Source of the DNA: Isotricha intestinalis
Taxonomy: Eukaryota; Ciliophora; Litostomatea; Vestibuliferida; Isotrichidae
Assembly (NCBI GenBank): GCA_023807065.1
Contig: JAJJLU010004212.1
Span: 1 to 16,629, forward strand
DNA length: 16,629 bases
Reading direction: 5' to 3'
Below, piece by piece: positions 8,222 to 16,629 of this stretch. Below the pieces are notes generated by a model. It was given only the letters and a program-made list of their open reading frames with translations, did no database searches and was not told where the DNA came from. The position numbers were made by a program, and so were the translations under genes. Positions within the stretch are counted from its first letter, which is position 1. Each line of letters starts with the position of its first letter.

Positions 8222-10356
8222 TTATATTAAATTTAGAATATATTAATTTATATATCAAATATATCAATTTTATTATATGATACCAATATTTTTTTAAAGC
8301 CAATAAATTATTTTAAGTTTAATTTACAAATATGTTTTTTTTTAATAATTTTGTTATTATTTTATATAATTTTTTTGTTAATTAATAACTTTGTACCATT
8401 CATAGAACTCATAATTTAATTTTTTGAAATATAAATCTTCTTATTAACAATATTTCAATCTAATTTTATGTATTAAATATCTTCAAAAAAATATACTTAA
8501 TAATAAGAATAAAAAACAATGAAAAATCCGTTTGAAAAATAGAAATGATTGATAATTTAGTTTAAATGAAAATTAAATTTTGAATTATGTGATTTTTAAA
8601 TAGAAATAATACAAAAAAAAAACTATTTGAAAAGAATAATTTTTTGATACTTTTGATTTTGATGAAAATATTATATTAAATTTGACTAGTCATGAATATT
8701 TTAAAGGAAGTAAAATTAATGAAACAATATAAATATAAAAGTGTTAGAAGAATTCATTGAAATACCAAATATTAATTTATAAAAAAAAATACAAGTAAAC
8801 AAAAAATTATGGGGAAAGAATTTATCTTTAAAAAACAACGATTTTTGAAATATGGATAAAATAATGAAATTTCTCTGAAAGATAATAGAAAATAATTACC
8901 TTAAGAATTTTTAAGAAAAATTTAATTTTTACTATTTTTCAGAGAATTTAGGAGGATTGAATTCATATACTCTATTTCTATATACTTAAGGATAATCTTT
9001 TCTAATATATAATTTACTTGATAAGCGGAAACATATAGTTTGTTGATATACTTCTGAATTATTTAAAAGTTCTCTTTCTTTTCTTAATGAAAGTCAAATT
9101 TTTTATCGTTTACTGATTATTTTTCTATTAAATTTTTACCAATTATTATGAATGGTTCTAATATGTTCCTTTTATATTTGAAGGTGACCCTCCTTTTAAA
9201 AAGCATTTTATCTTAAAATAATCCATTATATTTTTAAACTATGTAAATTGCATGTTAAAATTATGTTTTCTTCATTATTCTTAGATTGAAGAATAATATC
9301 AAATATAATCTATATATTAATATTTTGTCTGAAATATTTTTTACCATAAATATTAAGAATCAAAGATTAATTATTTAAATTTGAACATGAATTATCATTA
9401 GAAGTTTGACTTAATGATAATGAGAGCAGAAATATTAAAATAATTTGTTAATTTTATCAAATTATTACTATTTCATATTATATCAAATCAAAGATACAAA
9501 AAAATAAAACACAAATTTATAATAGAATAACAATAATTTTTTTTTCATTATATTTTCATATAATTTCTTATTGATAAAAATTTTTTTGAAAATTTTGATT
9601 ATTTACTTTTTTTATCTTTAGAATAATCTCTAATTATTTTAAACTATTGTTTTTATTTTAAAAAAAATTTTCGTTAAATTGTTTTTTTTATCAAAAAATT
9701 TTTTCTATAAATTAATTCAATGGAAAATAATTGATTTCACTTATAATATTGTTAATTTTGATTGATTAAAACAAGATTTATTTTTTTATTTTTTTTTGAA
9801 AGAATTTTCTTTCTTATCTTATTTGATTTTATATTATTTAATCGGTTTTTAATATTTAATCAATTATTTTTTGATTAAGTTCATAAAAATTGGGTTTTAA
9901 ATGTTTTATTAATTTATATATTAAATAAAATGATTAATCTTAATAATGAATTTCTTATCTTTTATGTTTCATTGTCTTCAGGATCAAATAGGTTTTTTTG
10001 AAAAAAATTATTTTTTAAGAAAAATAATTAAGTGAATTAACAATGATTTTTTATTGAAAAAACTGTCTATCCTTTTTTTTTATTATTTTATATTTTCATT
10101 ATATATTAATTAAAATTTATTTTCAAATCAGAAAATTAAATATCTTTCGAATAATATAATGAAAATAAAAAAGTGTTATTTTTAAACATTTATTTTTTTA
10201 ATAATTAATTATAAAATTTATCAAATTTTATTTTTTAATTAAATAATATATATAAATAAAATTTTTTACTTATTACAGGAAAAATAATATTTATCATATT
10301 ATCAATAAATAATTATTTATATTTTATAATAAGTTTTTTTATAATTTATTAAATAA
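8222..10356. other. Long divergent intergenic region between HSP70 and the PAS protein, with weak relics
   Basis: These 2.1 kb lie between two genes transcribed away from each other, so both promoters should be here. No intact gene is visible. On the plus strand, 8640-8878 gives protein-like text across one frame change and two stops, including ENIILNLTSHEYFKGSKINE, VLEEFIEIPNINL and KLWGKNLSLKNNDF. On the minus strand, 9093-8932 gives 54 codons with one TAA, including RKERELLNNSEVYQQTICFR and VYRNRVYEFNPPKFSEK. Minus-strand text between about 9470 and 9190 starts with a hydrophobic stretch (LSLSLSQTSNDNSCSNLNN) and continues with several stops. I recognise none of these. From about 9500 to 10356 only homopolymer-rich A/T DNA is visible; the codon before the downstream ATG is TAA. 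Confidence 0.4.
8283..8304. promoter_or_regulatory. Two CCAAT words upstream of HSP70
   Basis: CCAAT occurs at 8283-8287 and again at 8300-8304, about 62-83 bases upstream of the HSP70 start. CCAAT boxes act in either orientation in many eukaryotes, and the word is rare at this base composition. I see no heat-shock element (alternating GAA/TTC units) nearby. Whether this organism uses CCAAT boxes is unknown. Confidence 0.15.
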
Positions 10357-13300
10357 ATGAATGATAACATTTATTTTAAAGTTATTTTTAATATTAGGAA
10401 AAATTTGCCTTCCTCAAAAGTTTTTTATTTTATATATTTTTCAATTAAATTTTTAGGACTCATATTAGCGACCCAAAATTTAAAAGGATTTGAATCAAAA
10501 GATAATAAAATTACATCTGCATATACTATTTTATCTAAATTTTTATTATTTGATTCATCTTTTAATATTGTATCAAGAAAATATCAATTGGTTTGTATAA
10601 TAATTTTTATTTTTATTTTTTTTTTTTTGATATATATTCTTTTAGTTATTTTTCAGATGAGAAAAATATATATAAACCTTAAAAAAAGAGAAGATTTTAA
10701 TTTAATTAAATTTTTGGGGAAGAAAAAATTCATTAGAATTGAATTCAAAATATTCACTTATATTTTAATAATACTTTCGTTTCTAACTCAATATATTTCA
10801 GAATATTTGTTTTTTGGTATAGTTACTCCATTCATAAATATAAATCAAAAAAATTTAAATATATCTGATAAATATATTTTAAATTTTTTCAACGAACAAA
10901 TTTATTTTAATAAAACTTTGATTATGATTTTAAATATTTTCTCTTTTATAGTTTGTTTTTTATCTGATTATCTTATTTTATATTTAAATGACTCTAAAGG
11001 ATTCCTGAGTCATTATGGTATTGATATTTATTCAAATGGACGAATTCGTTTTTGTTCATTATTATTAACTATTTTCCAACCACTTATCGGTTTTTCTTAT
11101 TTGTTTACAGGCAAAAAAAGAGATTATATAAGAATTGGAATTTGCATTTCAGCAATTTTATTATGTTTAATTTTTTTATTATTGTCTTTCAGAAAATTTA
11201 ATTATTATTTTGATTCTATTATTCCTTTATTTATTTTTATTTTAGTTTGTTTTAGTTTTTATGCAGGATTATTCGAATTAATTTTACTTTATTTCATAAA
11301 AAAAAAAGAACAAATGACACAAAATTACTCTATTGTAAAATTTCTTTTAAACTTAATAACTAGTATTTTTATTTTTTCTATTAGTTTTTCTTTGAATAAA
11401 AATATGTTATCGAAACAATTGTCGAAGAATTTGTTTAAAATAGATGAAAAGAACAGAGAAATTGGTGAAATATATTTATATATTAAATATTATTGTAAAT
11501 TAAGAGAAGATCCATCAGATTTTGAATTATATAAAATATTTTACAATCATAAAAAAAAATGTCAAATGAAAGATTGTTTTTGTGGTTTAATAAAAAAAAG
11601 ATTAAATATAAAAAAAATATTCAACAGCTTAAAAAAAGATGAATATTCAATTATAGGAGAACAAGAAATTGTAAATAGAATTTACTATTTATTTAAAACA
11701 AAAAATTTCAAAAAAGAAATTGAGGATTATCTTTTATTACATTGTCAATATATTTTTGCAATTAGAAAAAGAGAGTATTATTCATTATATTTATGCACAA
11801 TGTATCTAAATTGTTCTTTAAATTTAAGTATTTTAACTAAATATTTTTTGTATGAAACTAAAAAAGAAATTTTATTTAAAATAAAATCAAATAAAGATAT
11901 ATATAAAAGTAATTTATTGAATGGAAATATGAAAAATATTAGGAAAAATATTTTTCAGAAAATTATAAATTTAAAATGTATTGAACATTTTATTATTTTT
12001 TCGGAAAATATTAAATATTTAATAAAGGATATTTTAAAAAATTTAGAAATAGTTTTAGCATTCCGTAAACATGTTCAAAATAATTCAAAATTAAGAAAAA
12101 TGACTGAAAAATCTTTTATAAACTTTTTGAAAATCTGTGAAAAAATTCAAAAAAATGATGAAAACATTAAAAAAACAATCATTAATTACATAAAAACTAG
12201 AAGAAAAGGAGATTCAATTATTAAGAACAATGAAATAAGTTATATACTTACAAATTATTTTATATTATTACACAAAAAAATCCCTTCTCAATTAAAAAAT
12301 AAATTTTTATTTAATTATAAATTTCTAAAAATATCAAAATTTTTATATAAAGATTTTTCAGAATTTAATATGAATTATCCCATAATTATTTCACAAAATA
12401 AATTTGATAATTTTGATGTAATTTATATGCATTATTTACTTTCTAATTATTTAGATTATACACAAGAAGAAATTAAAGATAAAGATTTGAATGAATTTAT
12501 CCCTCTTGATATAAGAAAAGAACACACTTTAATTTTAAAACAATTTACTTTACTTCATAATCCTAAATATAAAACTAATCATACTTATATATTAAGTAAG
12601 GGAAATTATTTAATCAATATTTCTTTACATTGTCGAATCCTTCCAAATTTAAATTTTTTTTTAAATTTAATAGTAAATGTCAGAATAATTCAAAACGAAA
12701 ATAATTTATCTCTCTCTTATCATATTTTTTTAGATAAAAGAGGTTATTTCATGAGTATATGTAAAGAATTTGAAAAACATTTTTTTTTTGACATAAAAAG
12801 AATTAAACAATTATCAATTAAATTTAATGATTTTTTTGGAATTCCTCCTTTAGGGAAGAAAAATAATAAAGAACCTTTTAATTTTCTATTTGAAGAAGAT
12901 AAAGCTCATTCTATTTTTAATACAATCCCAAATGAAAAAATGTTTTATTTAAGAAAAAAGAAAAAAACTATTGAACAATTAAAAAGAAAAAAATATCACT
13001 TTTTAACAAATATAAATAAAAAAAATATATCAATTGGAATAAATAATGTTAATCGTATTTTTGATGAAAAAGGATTAGACAACGAATGGTATAATAGGAC
13101 AAAATGTTTAGCTCAAAGACTTAAAAGTTCTGAAGATAATAGTCCACTTTTAAAAAAAAGAAGAGAAAGAAAAAAAACAGTTAAATCTTTATTTAATAAT
13201 AATAATGTTGGAAATGAAAATATATTTTCCATAGATTATTATTTAAAAGAAATAGGAAATAAAAAATATTATATGATAAAAATGACTGAAAATACAGATA

Positions 13301-15795
13301 TAAATTTATTAAAAAAATCAACATATAATTTAAATAAAATTATTGAAAAACAAAAAAAAAAACCATTAATGCAAAGTAATACAGTTCAATTGACAACTAA
13401 GAGATCTGAAGTTTCTCAAATATCTTCTTCACAAATTTCTTCACATACAAATATTAATCTTTTACCTAGTCCTTTAAATGAAGATTTTTTGAACGACAAT
13501 AATTATTCATTTAATAATATTTCTCAAATAAATGATATTTCAGTAAACACAATCAATAACAGTTCAAGTTTTAATAATTCATTAATAAATAATTCAAAGA
13601 TTCCTTTAAATGAAGATAGTAAAAACGGATTTTCTGGGTTAAATTTAATCCAAAATCTAGCAAATAATGAAATTGCAAGAATTAATCCAATTAAACATAA
13701 TAAAAGTGAAATTAATAATTTATATTCAAAAAGAATTTCAAAATTATCTCAAATAGAAAATGATAAGCATTTTGATAATAATCCATTTCTTAAAAAATTT
13801 ATTCAAAATTATACATTTTTTCTTTGTATATCATTTTGTATTGTAATTACTATTTCTTTATTTACATTATTTTTAAAAATAAAAAAAATTTATGAACATA
13901 AAGATTTATTCCAATTTAATATTTTTATGGAAATTTTAAAAACGGATACTTATTTATCATCTTTGTATTCTTTCACATTATGTTTTCAAGCTTCTTTTAA
14001 AAATCAAACAATTGACACTAGAAAATTCATTGGACCAAAAAAAAAAAGTCTTCAAAATACATTAACAAAATTCAATGTATATATTAATAAAATTAAATCA
14101 AATAATAAATTATCTATTTTATATTATTATTTATATGGAAATTATGATTTCTCATTAATTAATAAAAATTGGAAAATTTCAAAAAGACAATCAAATCTTA
14201 TTGAAGAAGCTAAATTAATTTTATATGATTTATATCAAATATATTATATTCAAAATAATACATGTGATTTTATGAAATCATTTTTCAATAAAAATTATGA
14301 AAATTTAGATACAAATGATTCTCCTCCTACAGAATTAGAACAATTAACTTTTTATGGTTTTCAAAATACTCTTCAAAATTTTAAAAATATTTTTGAAAAC
14401 ACCACATCATCAACTTCTAAAATTCTTTTTGAATTTTATAAAAAATATACTAATTATATTTTATTTTATGGCATTTTAATTATTTTCTTTACTTTCATTT
14501 GCTATTGTATAATTTTAGAAAAATTAAAATATGATAAAAAAGAAATTAAACAATTATTAAAATATTTATTTGATATAGATGAAAATAATGAAAATCAAAT
14601 TTTATTTGAAATACAAGTTTTTTTCTTTAAAATAATGTGTGAAAATTTTAATCAAGACAATATTATGAAATTCGAACAATTTAAAAAAGAAGAAACGATT
14701 GCATCATTTAATGGTTCACAAAAAAAATCTTCAAAAAAAAATAAAAAAAATAATATGAATAAATTAAAAAAATCATTGACAAATGATAAAAATTTACCAA
14801 AAACACAAGATGAAAATAATATTAATAATGTCCAAGAATTAGAAAAGAATATTTTTTTACCAAAATCAGTTACTGTTTCATATATTATACTAACATTTTT
14901 TTTAATATTTATTTCATCTACTGTAATAATTAATATTGTATATGCATATTCAACAAAAAAAACTTTTATCTTTGCAGTAATTATGGCAATGAATTTTTTA
15001 GAAAGAATACCAAAAAGCTTTGAATTATTATATTATGCTATTATTTCATTTACTTTTGTAGATTCTTCTTTCATTGGAAGTTATAATAATTATAATCAAA
15101 GTAAATTAGTTAATGAATATATTAATTATTATCATATTAAACTTATTCTTGAAAATAACAGCCAAATTTTTCAAATGAAAGAATCTTATTTTCCAAATCT
15201 TTTTTTTGATGGGAAAAAGATAGAAAATAATTTACAAATTTTTTTAGGAAAAAAAACTATTATTTTAAATAATGTAAAAAGAATTGAAAAAGAATTTAAT
15301 TCTTTAGATAATTTATGTTATTCTTCTTCAATTAATTCTTTAAATGAAATTATTGAAGAAAATTTACCTTATAAAGAATATTTTACTCAAGTTAGTGAAA
15401 AAATGAGATTATGTTATAAATATAATTTTGGAAGTAATAAATATGGCTTATTAACTGAGCTAAACTTTATTTATCAAGAAATCACAAATTTATATTATGA
15501 CTTTATTTTATCTGAAGATAGAATAAGTTCATCTATTAAATCATTTAATTCATCAGATATTTCAAGAATGTGTTTAGATTTTGATTATGTATTAGAAAAT
15601 GTGTTTAAATCTTATTCATTTTTTGTAATGAAAGATATTGATGATTTATATATAAAAGTAATAAGATTGGAAAATATTTTTTCTGTGTTACTTTTATTGA
15701 TTGTATTTTTTGTGATGTTTTATATTTTCTTTTTTATTGGGAGAGAAAATCATAGGTATAAAAAGCTTTTCTTGTTTTTTCATAAAATGTATTAA
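10357..15795 (+). CDS. Giant multi-pass membrane protein with PAS domain (TmcB-like architecture), 1812 aa
   Basis: Probable plasma- or endomembrane sensor/scaffold of the type common in ciliates, trichomonads and dictyostelids. Eight hydrophobic helices lie at about 22-40, 78-100, 130-155, 186-210, 231-250, 257-278, 287-314 and 328-346. A long cytosolic part (about 350-1150) follows, with a PAS domain at about 676-780 (SQNKFDNFDVIYMHYL, FIPLDIRKEH) and a second PAS-like start at 786-830 (LDKRGYFMSICKEFEKHFFF). A Ser/Asn-rich disordered stretch spans about 1010-1130. Four more helices lie at about 1152-1175, 1367-1388, 1507-1530 and 1774-1796. The two loops that this topology places outside carry N-glycosylation sequons at N1216, N1300, N1348 and at N1580, N1600, N1731. 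The cytosolic loop between helices 10 and 11 is Lys-rich (about 1455-1480). Only about 16 residues follow the last helix, so no cyclase, kinase or other catalytic domain is present. A TAA directly precedes the ATG, so this is the first possible start in the frame. TAA then TGA terminate it. No frameshift occurs despite many homopolymers. The ligand and output are unknown. Confidence 0.88.
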   Translation: MNDNIYFKVIFNIRKNLPSSKVFYFIYFSIKFLGLILATQNLKGFESKDNKITSAYTILSKFLLFDSSFNIVSRKYQLVCIIIFIFIFFFLIYILLVIFQMRKIYINLKKREDFNLIKFLGKKKFIRIEFKIFTYILIILSFLTQYISEYLFFGIVTPFININQKNLNISDKYILNFFNEQIYFNKTLIMILNIFSFIVCFLSDYLILYLNDSKGFLSHYGIDIYSNGRIRFCSLLLTIFQPLIGFSYLFTGKKRDYIRIGICISAILLCLIFLLLSFRKFNYYFDSIIPLFIFILVCFSFYAGLFELILLYFIKKKEQMTQNYSIVKFLLNLITSIFIFSISFSLNKNMLSKQLSKNLFKIDEKNREIGEIYLYIKYYCKLREDPSDFELYKIFYNHKKKCQMKDCFCGLIKKRLNIKKIFNSLKKDEYSIIGEQEIVNRIYYLFKTKNFKKEIEDYLLLHCQYIFAIRKREYYSLYLCTMYLNCSLNLSILTKYFLYETKKEILFKIKSNKDIYKSNLLNGNMKNIRKNIFQKIINLKCIEHFIIFSENIKYLIKDILKNLEIVLAFRKHVQNNSKLRKMTEKSFINFLKICEKIQKNDENIKKTIINYIKTRRKGDSIIKNNEISYILTNYFILLHKKIPSQLKNKFLFNYKFLKISKFLYKDFSEFNMNYPIIISQNKFDNFDVIYMHYLLSNYLDYTQEEIKDKDLNEFIPLDIRKEHTLILKQFTLLHNPKYKTNHTYILSKGNYLINISLHCRILPNLNFFLNLIVNVRIIQNENNLSLSYHIFLDKRGYFMSICKEFEKHFFFDIKRIKQLSIKFNDFFGIPPLGKKNNKEPFNFLFEEDKAHSIFNTIPNEKMFYLRKKKKTIEQLKRKKYHFLTNINKKNISIGINNVNRIFDEKGLDNEWYNRTKCLAQRLKSSEDNSPLLKKRRERKKTVKSLFNNNNVGNENIFSIDYYLKEIGNKKYYMIKMTENTDINLLKKSTYNLNKIIEKQKKKPLMQSNTVQLTTKRSEVSQISSSQISSHTNINLLPSPLNEDFLNDNNYSFNNISQINDISVNTINNSSSFNNSLINNSKIPLNEDSKNGFSGLNLIQNLANNEIARINPIKHNKSEINNLYSKRISKLSQIENDKHFDNNPFLKKFIQNYTFFLCISFCIVITISLFTLFLKIKKIYEHKDLFQFNIFMEILKTDTYLSSLYSFTLCFQASFKNQTIDTRKFIGPKKKSLQNTLTKFNVYINKIKSNNKLSILYYYLYGNYDFSLINKNWKISKRQSNLIEEAKLILYDLYQIYYIQNNTCDFMKSFFNKNYENLDTNDSPPTELEQLTFYGFQNTLQNFKNIFENTTSSTSKILFEFYKKYTNYILFYGILIIFFTFICYCIILEKLKYDKKEIKQLLKYLFDIDENNENQILFEIQVFFFKIMCENFNQDNIMKFEQFKKEETIASFNGSQKKSSKKNKKNNMNKLKKSLTNDKNLPKTQDENNINNVQELEKNIFLPKSVTVSYIILTFFLIFISSTVIINIVYAYSTKKTFIFAVIMAMNFLERIPKSFELLYYAIISFTFVDSSFIGSYNNYNQSKLVNEYINYYHIKLILENNSQIFQMKESYFPNLFFDGKKIENNLQIFLGKKTIILNNVKRIEKEFNSLDNLCYSSSINSLNEIIEENLPYKEYFTQVSEKMRLCYKYNFGSNKYGLLTELNFIYQEITNLYYDFILSEDRISSSIKSFNSSDISRMCLDFDYVLENVFKSYSFFVMKDIDDLYIKVIRLENIFSVLLLLIVFFVMFYIFFFIGRENHRYKKLFLFFHKMY

Positions 15796-16629
15796 TGTGA
15801 AATAATTTCTGTTAAATATTTATTAATAATTTTTTTATTTTTTAAACATAAATTTGTATAAAAAACGATTCAAATTAGTTTTAAGAAATTTGTTTATTAA
15901 TTCCGAATGTATAATTAAATTAGAGATAAAAAATTATCATTAATACTTAATATAATCTCAATAATAAAAAAATATATTAATTTTTCTTTTTTTATTTTAG
16001 TAGTATAATTACACAAAATAATGAATAAAAACAGAAGATAATATAAGGATAAAAATAAAATCAAAATGAAAAAAAAAATTTCTAATTCTAAGGAAAATAT
16101 TAAAGAAAAAGTATTAAAAGGAAGTTTCTTTCTTCATTCAAAATAATAAAAAGATAAGTTTAATTTTAAATGGGTGAATAAAACAATTTATTAAAATATC
16201 AATAAATAAAACAAAAAAATACAGATAAAAAACAAAACAATGAAATAAATGAAAGAGAAAGAGTTAAATTTCTATAAAAACCAAAAGAACCGAAGAAATA
16301 AAGAATTAAACTATTCAAATTTATGTGCCATTAAATAATTTAATTCTTATAATATTTTTTAAGATTAAAAAATAAAGATATATACTTTAACGAAATTAAT
16401 TCTGGTAAAAAATGTTTTTTTCACTAACAATGAATTATTTTTGGTGGTTTATGTTTAATCCTCTAATATTTGAATGAGAGAATAAAATTATTAAAATAAA
16501 TGCGTAATTAAGGAGAGTGGATTTTTTTGCGTCCTATTCGCGTCCCGTCCCGGACGCGTCCCAGGACACTTTCAGGAAGCGAAAATAATGTTATACAAAT
16601 AAAAGAAAAAAATACGTATTATTATCAAA
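15796..16629. other. Non-coding A/T-rich tail of the window
   Basis: About 830 bases after the PAS-protein stop, including its 3' untranslated region. A Lys-rich frame begins at ATG 16066 (MKKKISNSKENIKEK) but soon ends. Near 16240-16430 a plus frame with many stops reads NERERVKFL and KDIYFNEINSGKKCFFH; this may be a relic or chance. No tRNA, telomere repeat or tandem array is visible. The only sharp feature is the GC-rich island described separately. Confidence 0.4.
16529..16581. repeat. GC-rich CpG-dense palindromic island
   Basis: A 53-base block with 35 G/C (about 66%) in surroundings near 20%, bounded sharply on both sides. It holds eight CpG dinucleotides. CGCGTCCC occurs twice (16539-16546 and 16555-16562) and GCGTCC also at 16529-16534. 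GGACGCGTCC at 16552-16561 is a perfect palindrome. CGCGTCC (16539-16545) can pair with GGACGCG (16552-16558) around a six-base loop. It is not tRNA-like. It may be a fragment or terminus of an interspersed repeat, or a protein-binding site; only its structure is certain. Confidence 0.6.

Noticed and set aside
8014..8280. Plus-strand open frame of 88 codons
   Set aside because: It is antisense to the 5' end of HSP70; the absence of stops follows from the codons of the real gene on the other strand.
8222..8500. Heat-shock elements in the HSP70 promoter
   Set aside because: No array of at least three alternating GAA/TTC units was found; isolated GAA and TTC words are expected by chance.
15660..15795. 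C-terminal cyclase or kinase domain on the PAS protein
   Set aside because: Only about 16 residues follow the last membrane helix, and no catalytic motif occurs in the downstream sequence in any frame.
16529..16581. tRNA or other structured RNA gene in the GC-rich island
   Set aside because: The block is too short for a tRNA, has no T-loop TTCRA motif and no cloverleaf pairing; only a simple hairpin is possible.
1..16629. Telomeric repeats, CRISPR arrays or long tandem repeats
   Set aside because: No telomere-like G/C-rich repeats at either end and no regularly spaced repeats; the repeated words seen are poly-A/T and simple AT runs.

Overview
The window is very AT-rich eukaryotic DNA (about one fifth G+C, estimated by eye). 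It comes from a unicellular organism. It holds three genes that look intact, at least two recognisable pseudogenes, and long stretches of A/T-rich DNA with weak protein-coding relics. The three intact frames contain no in-frame TAA, TAG or TGA and encode Gln and Trp with CAA/CAG and TGG, so the standard genetic code applies. Huge transmembrane PAS proteins, coiled-coil/WD40 proteins and small Cys-rich secreted proteins occur together in ciliates, and some also in parabasalids and dictyostelids. My leading guess is a ciliate using the standard code (for example a rumen litostome), at low confidence; another AT-rich protist is possible.

Layout. Positions 1-268 (minus) hold a possible relic. Positions 449-1381 (minus) hold a glycosyltransferase family 8 gene that keeps one frame over 311 codons but has three in-frame stops. 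Positions 1952-2633 (minus) hold a decayed membrane-protein-like region. Positions 2982-3410 (minus) encode an intact 142-residue secreted Cys-rich protein. Positions 4486-5575 (plus) hold a decayed coiled-coil + WD40 gene with a probable 38-nt intron. Positions 5579-6230 (plus) hold an unidentified hydrophobic relic. Positions 6443-8221 (minus) encode an intact but unusual HSP70 of 592 residues. A 2.1-kb gap separates it from the divergently transcribed 1812-residue multi-pass PAS protein at 10357-15795 (plus). The last 0.8 kb is non-coding apart from a sharp GC-rich, CpG-dense palindromic island at 16529-16581.

The genes do not form an obvious pathway. HSP70 is a cytosolic chaperone, the large protein is a probable membrane sensor or scaffold, and the small protein is probably secreted. 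The most notable signals are an abrupt synonymous-codon switch inside HSP70 near codon 180 (Ala 13 GCA/0 GCT before, 1 GCA/14 GCT after), which suggests a chimeric gene, and the GC-rich island at the right end.
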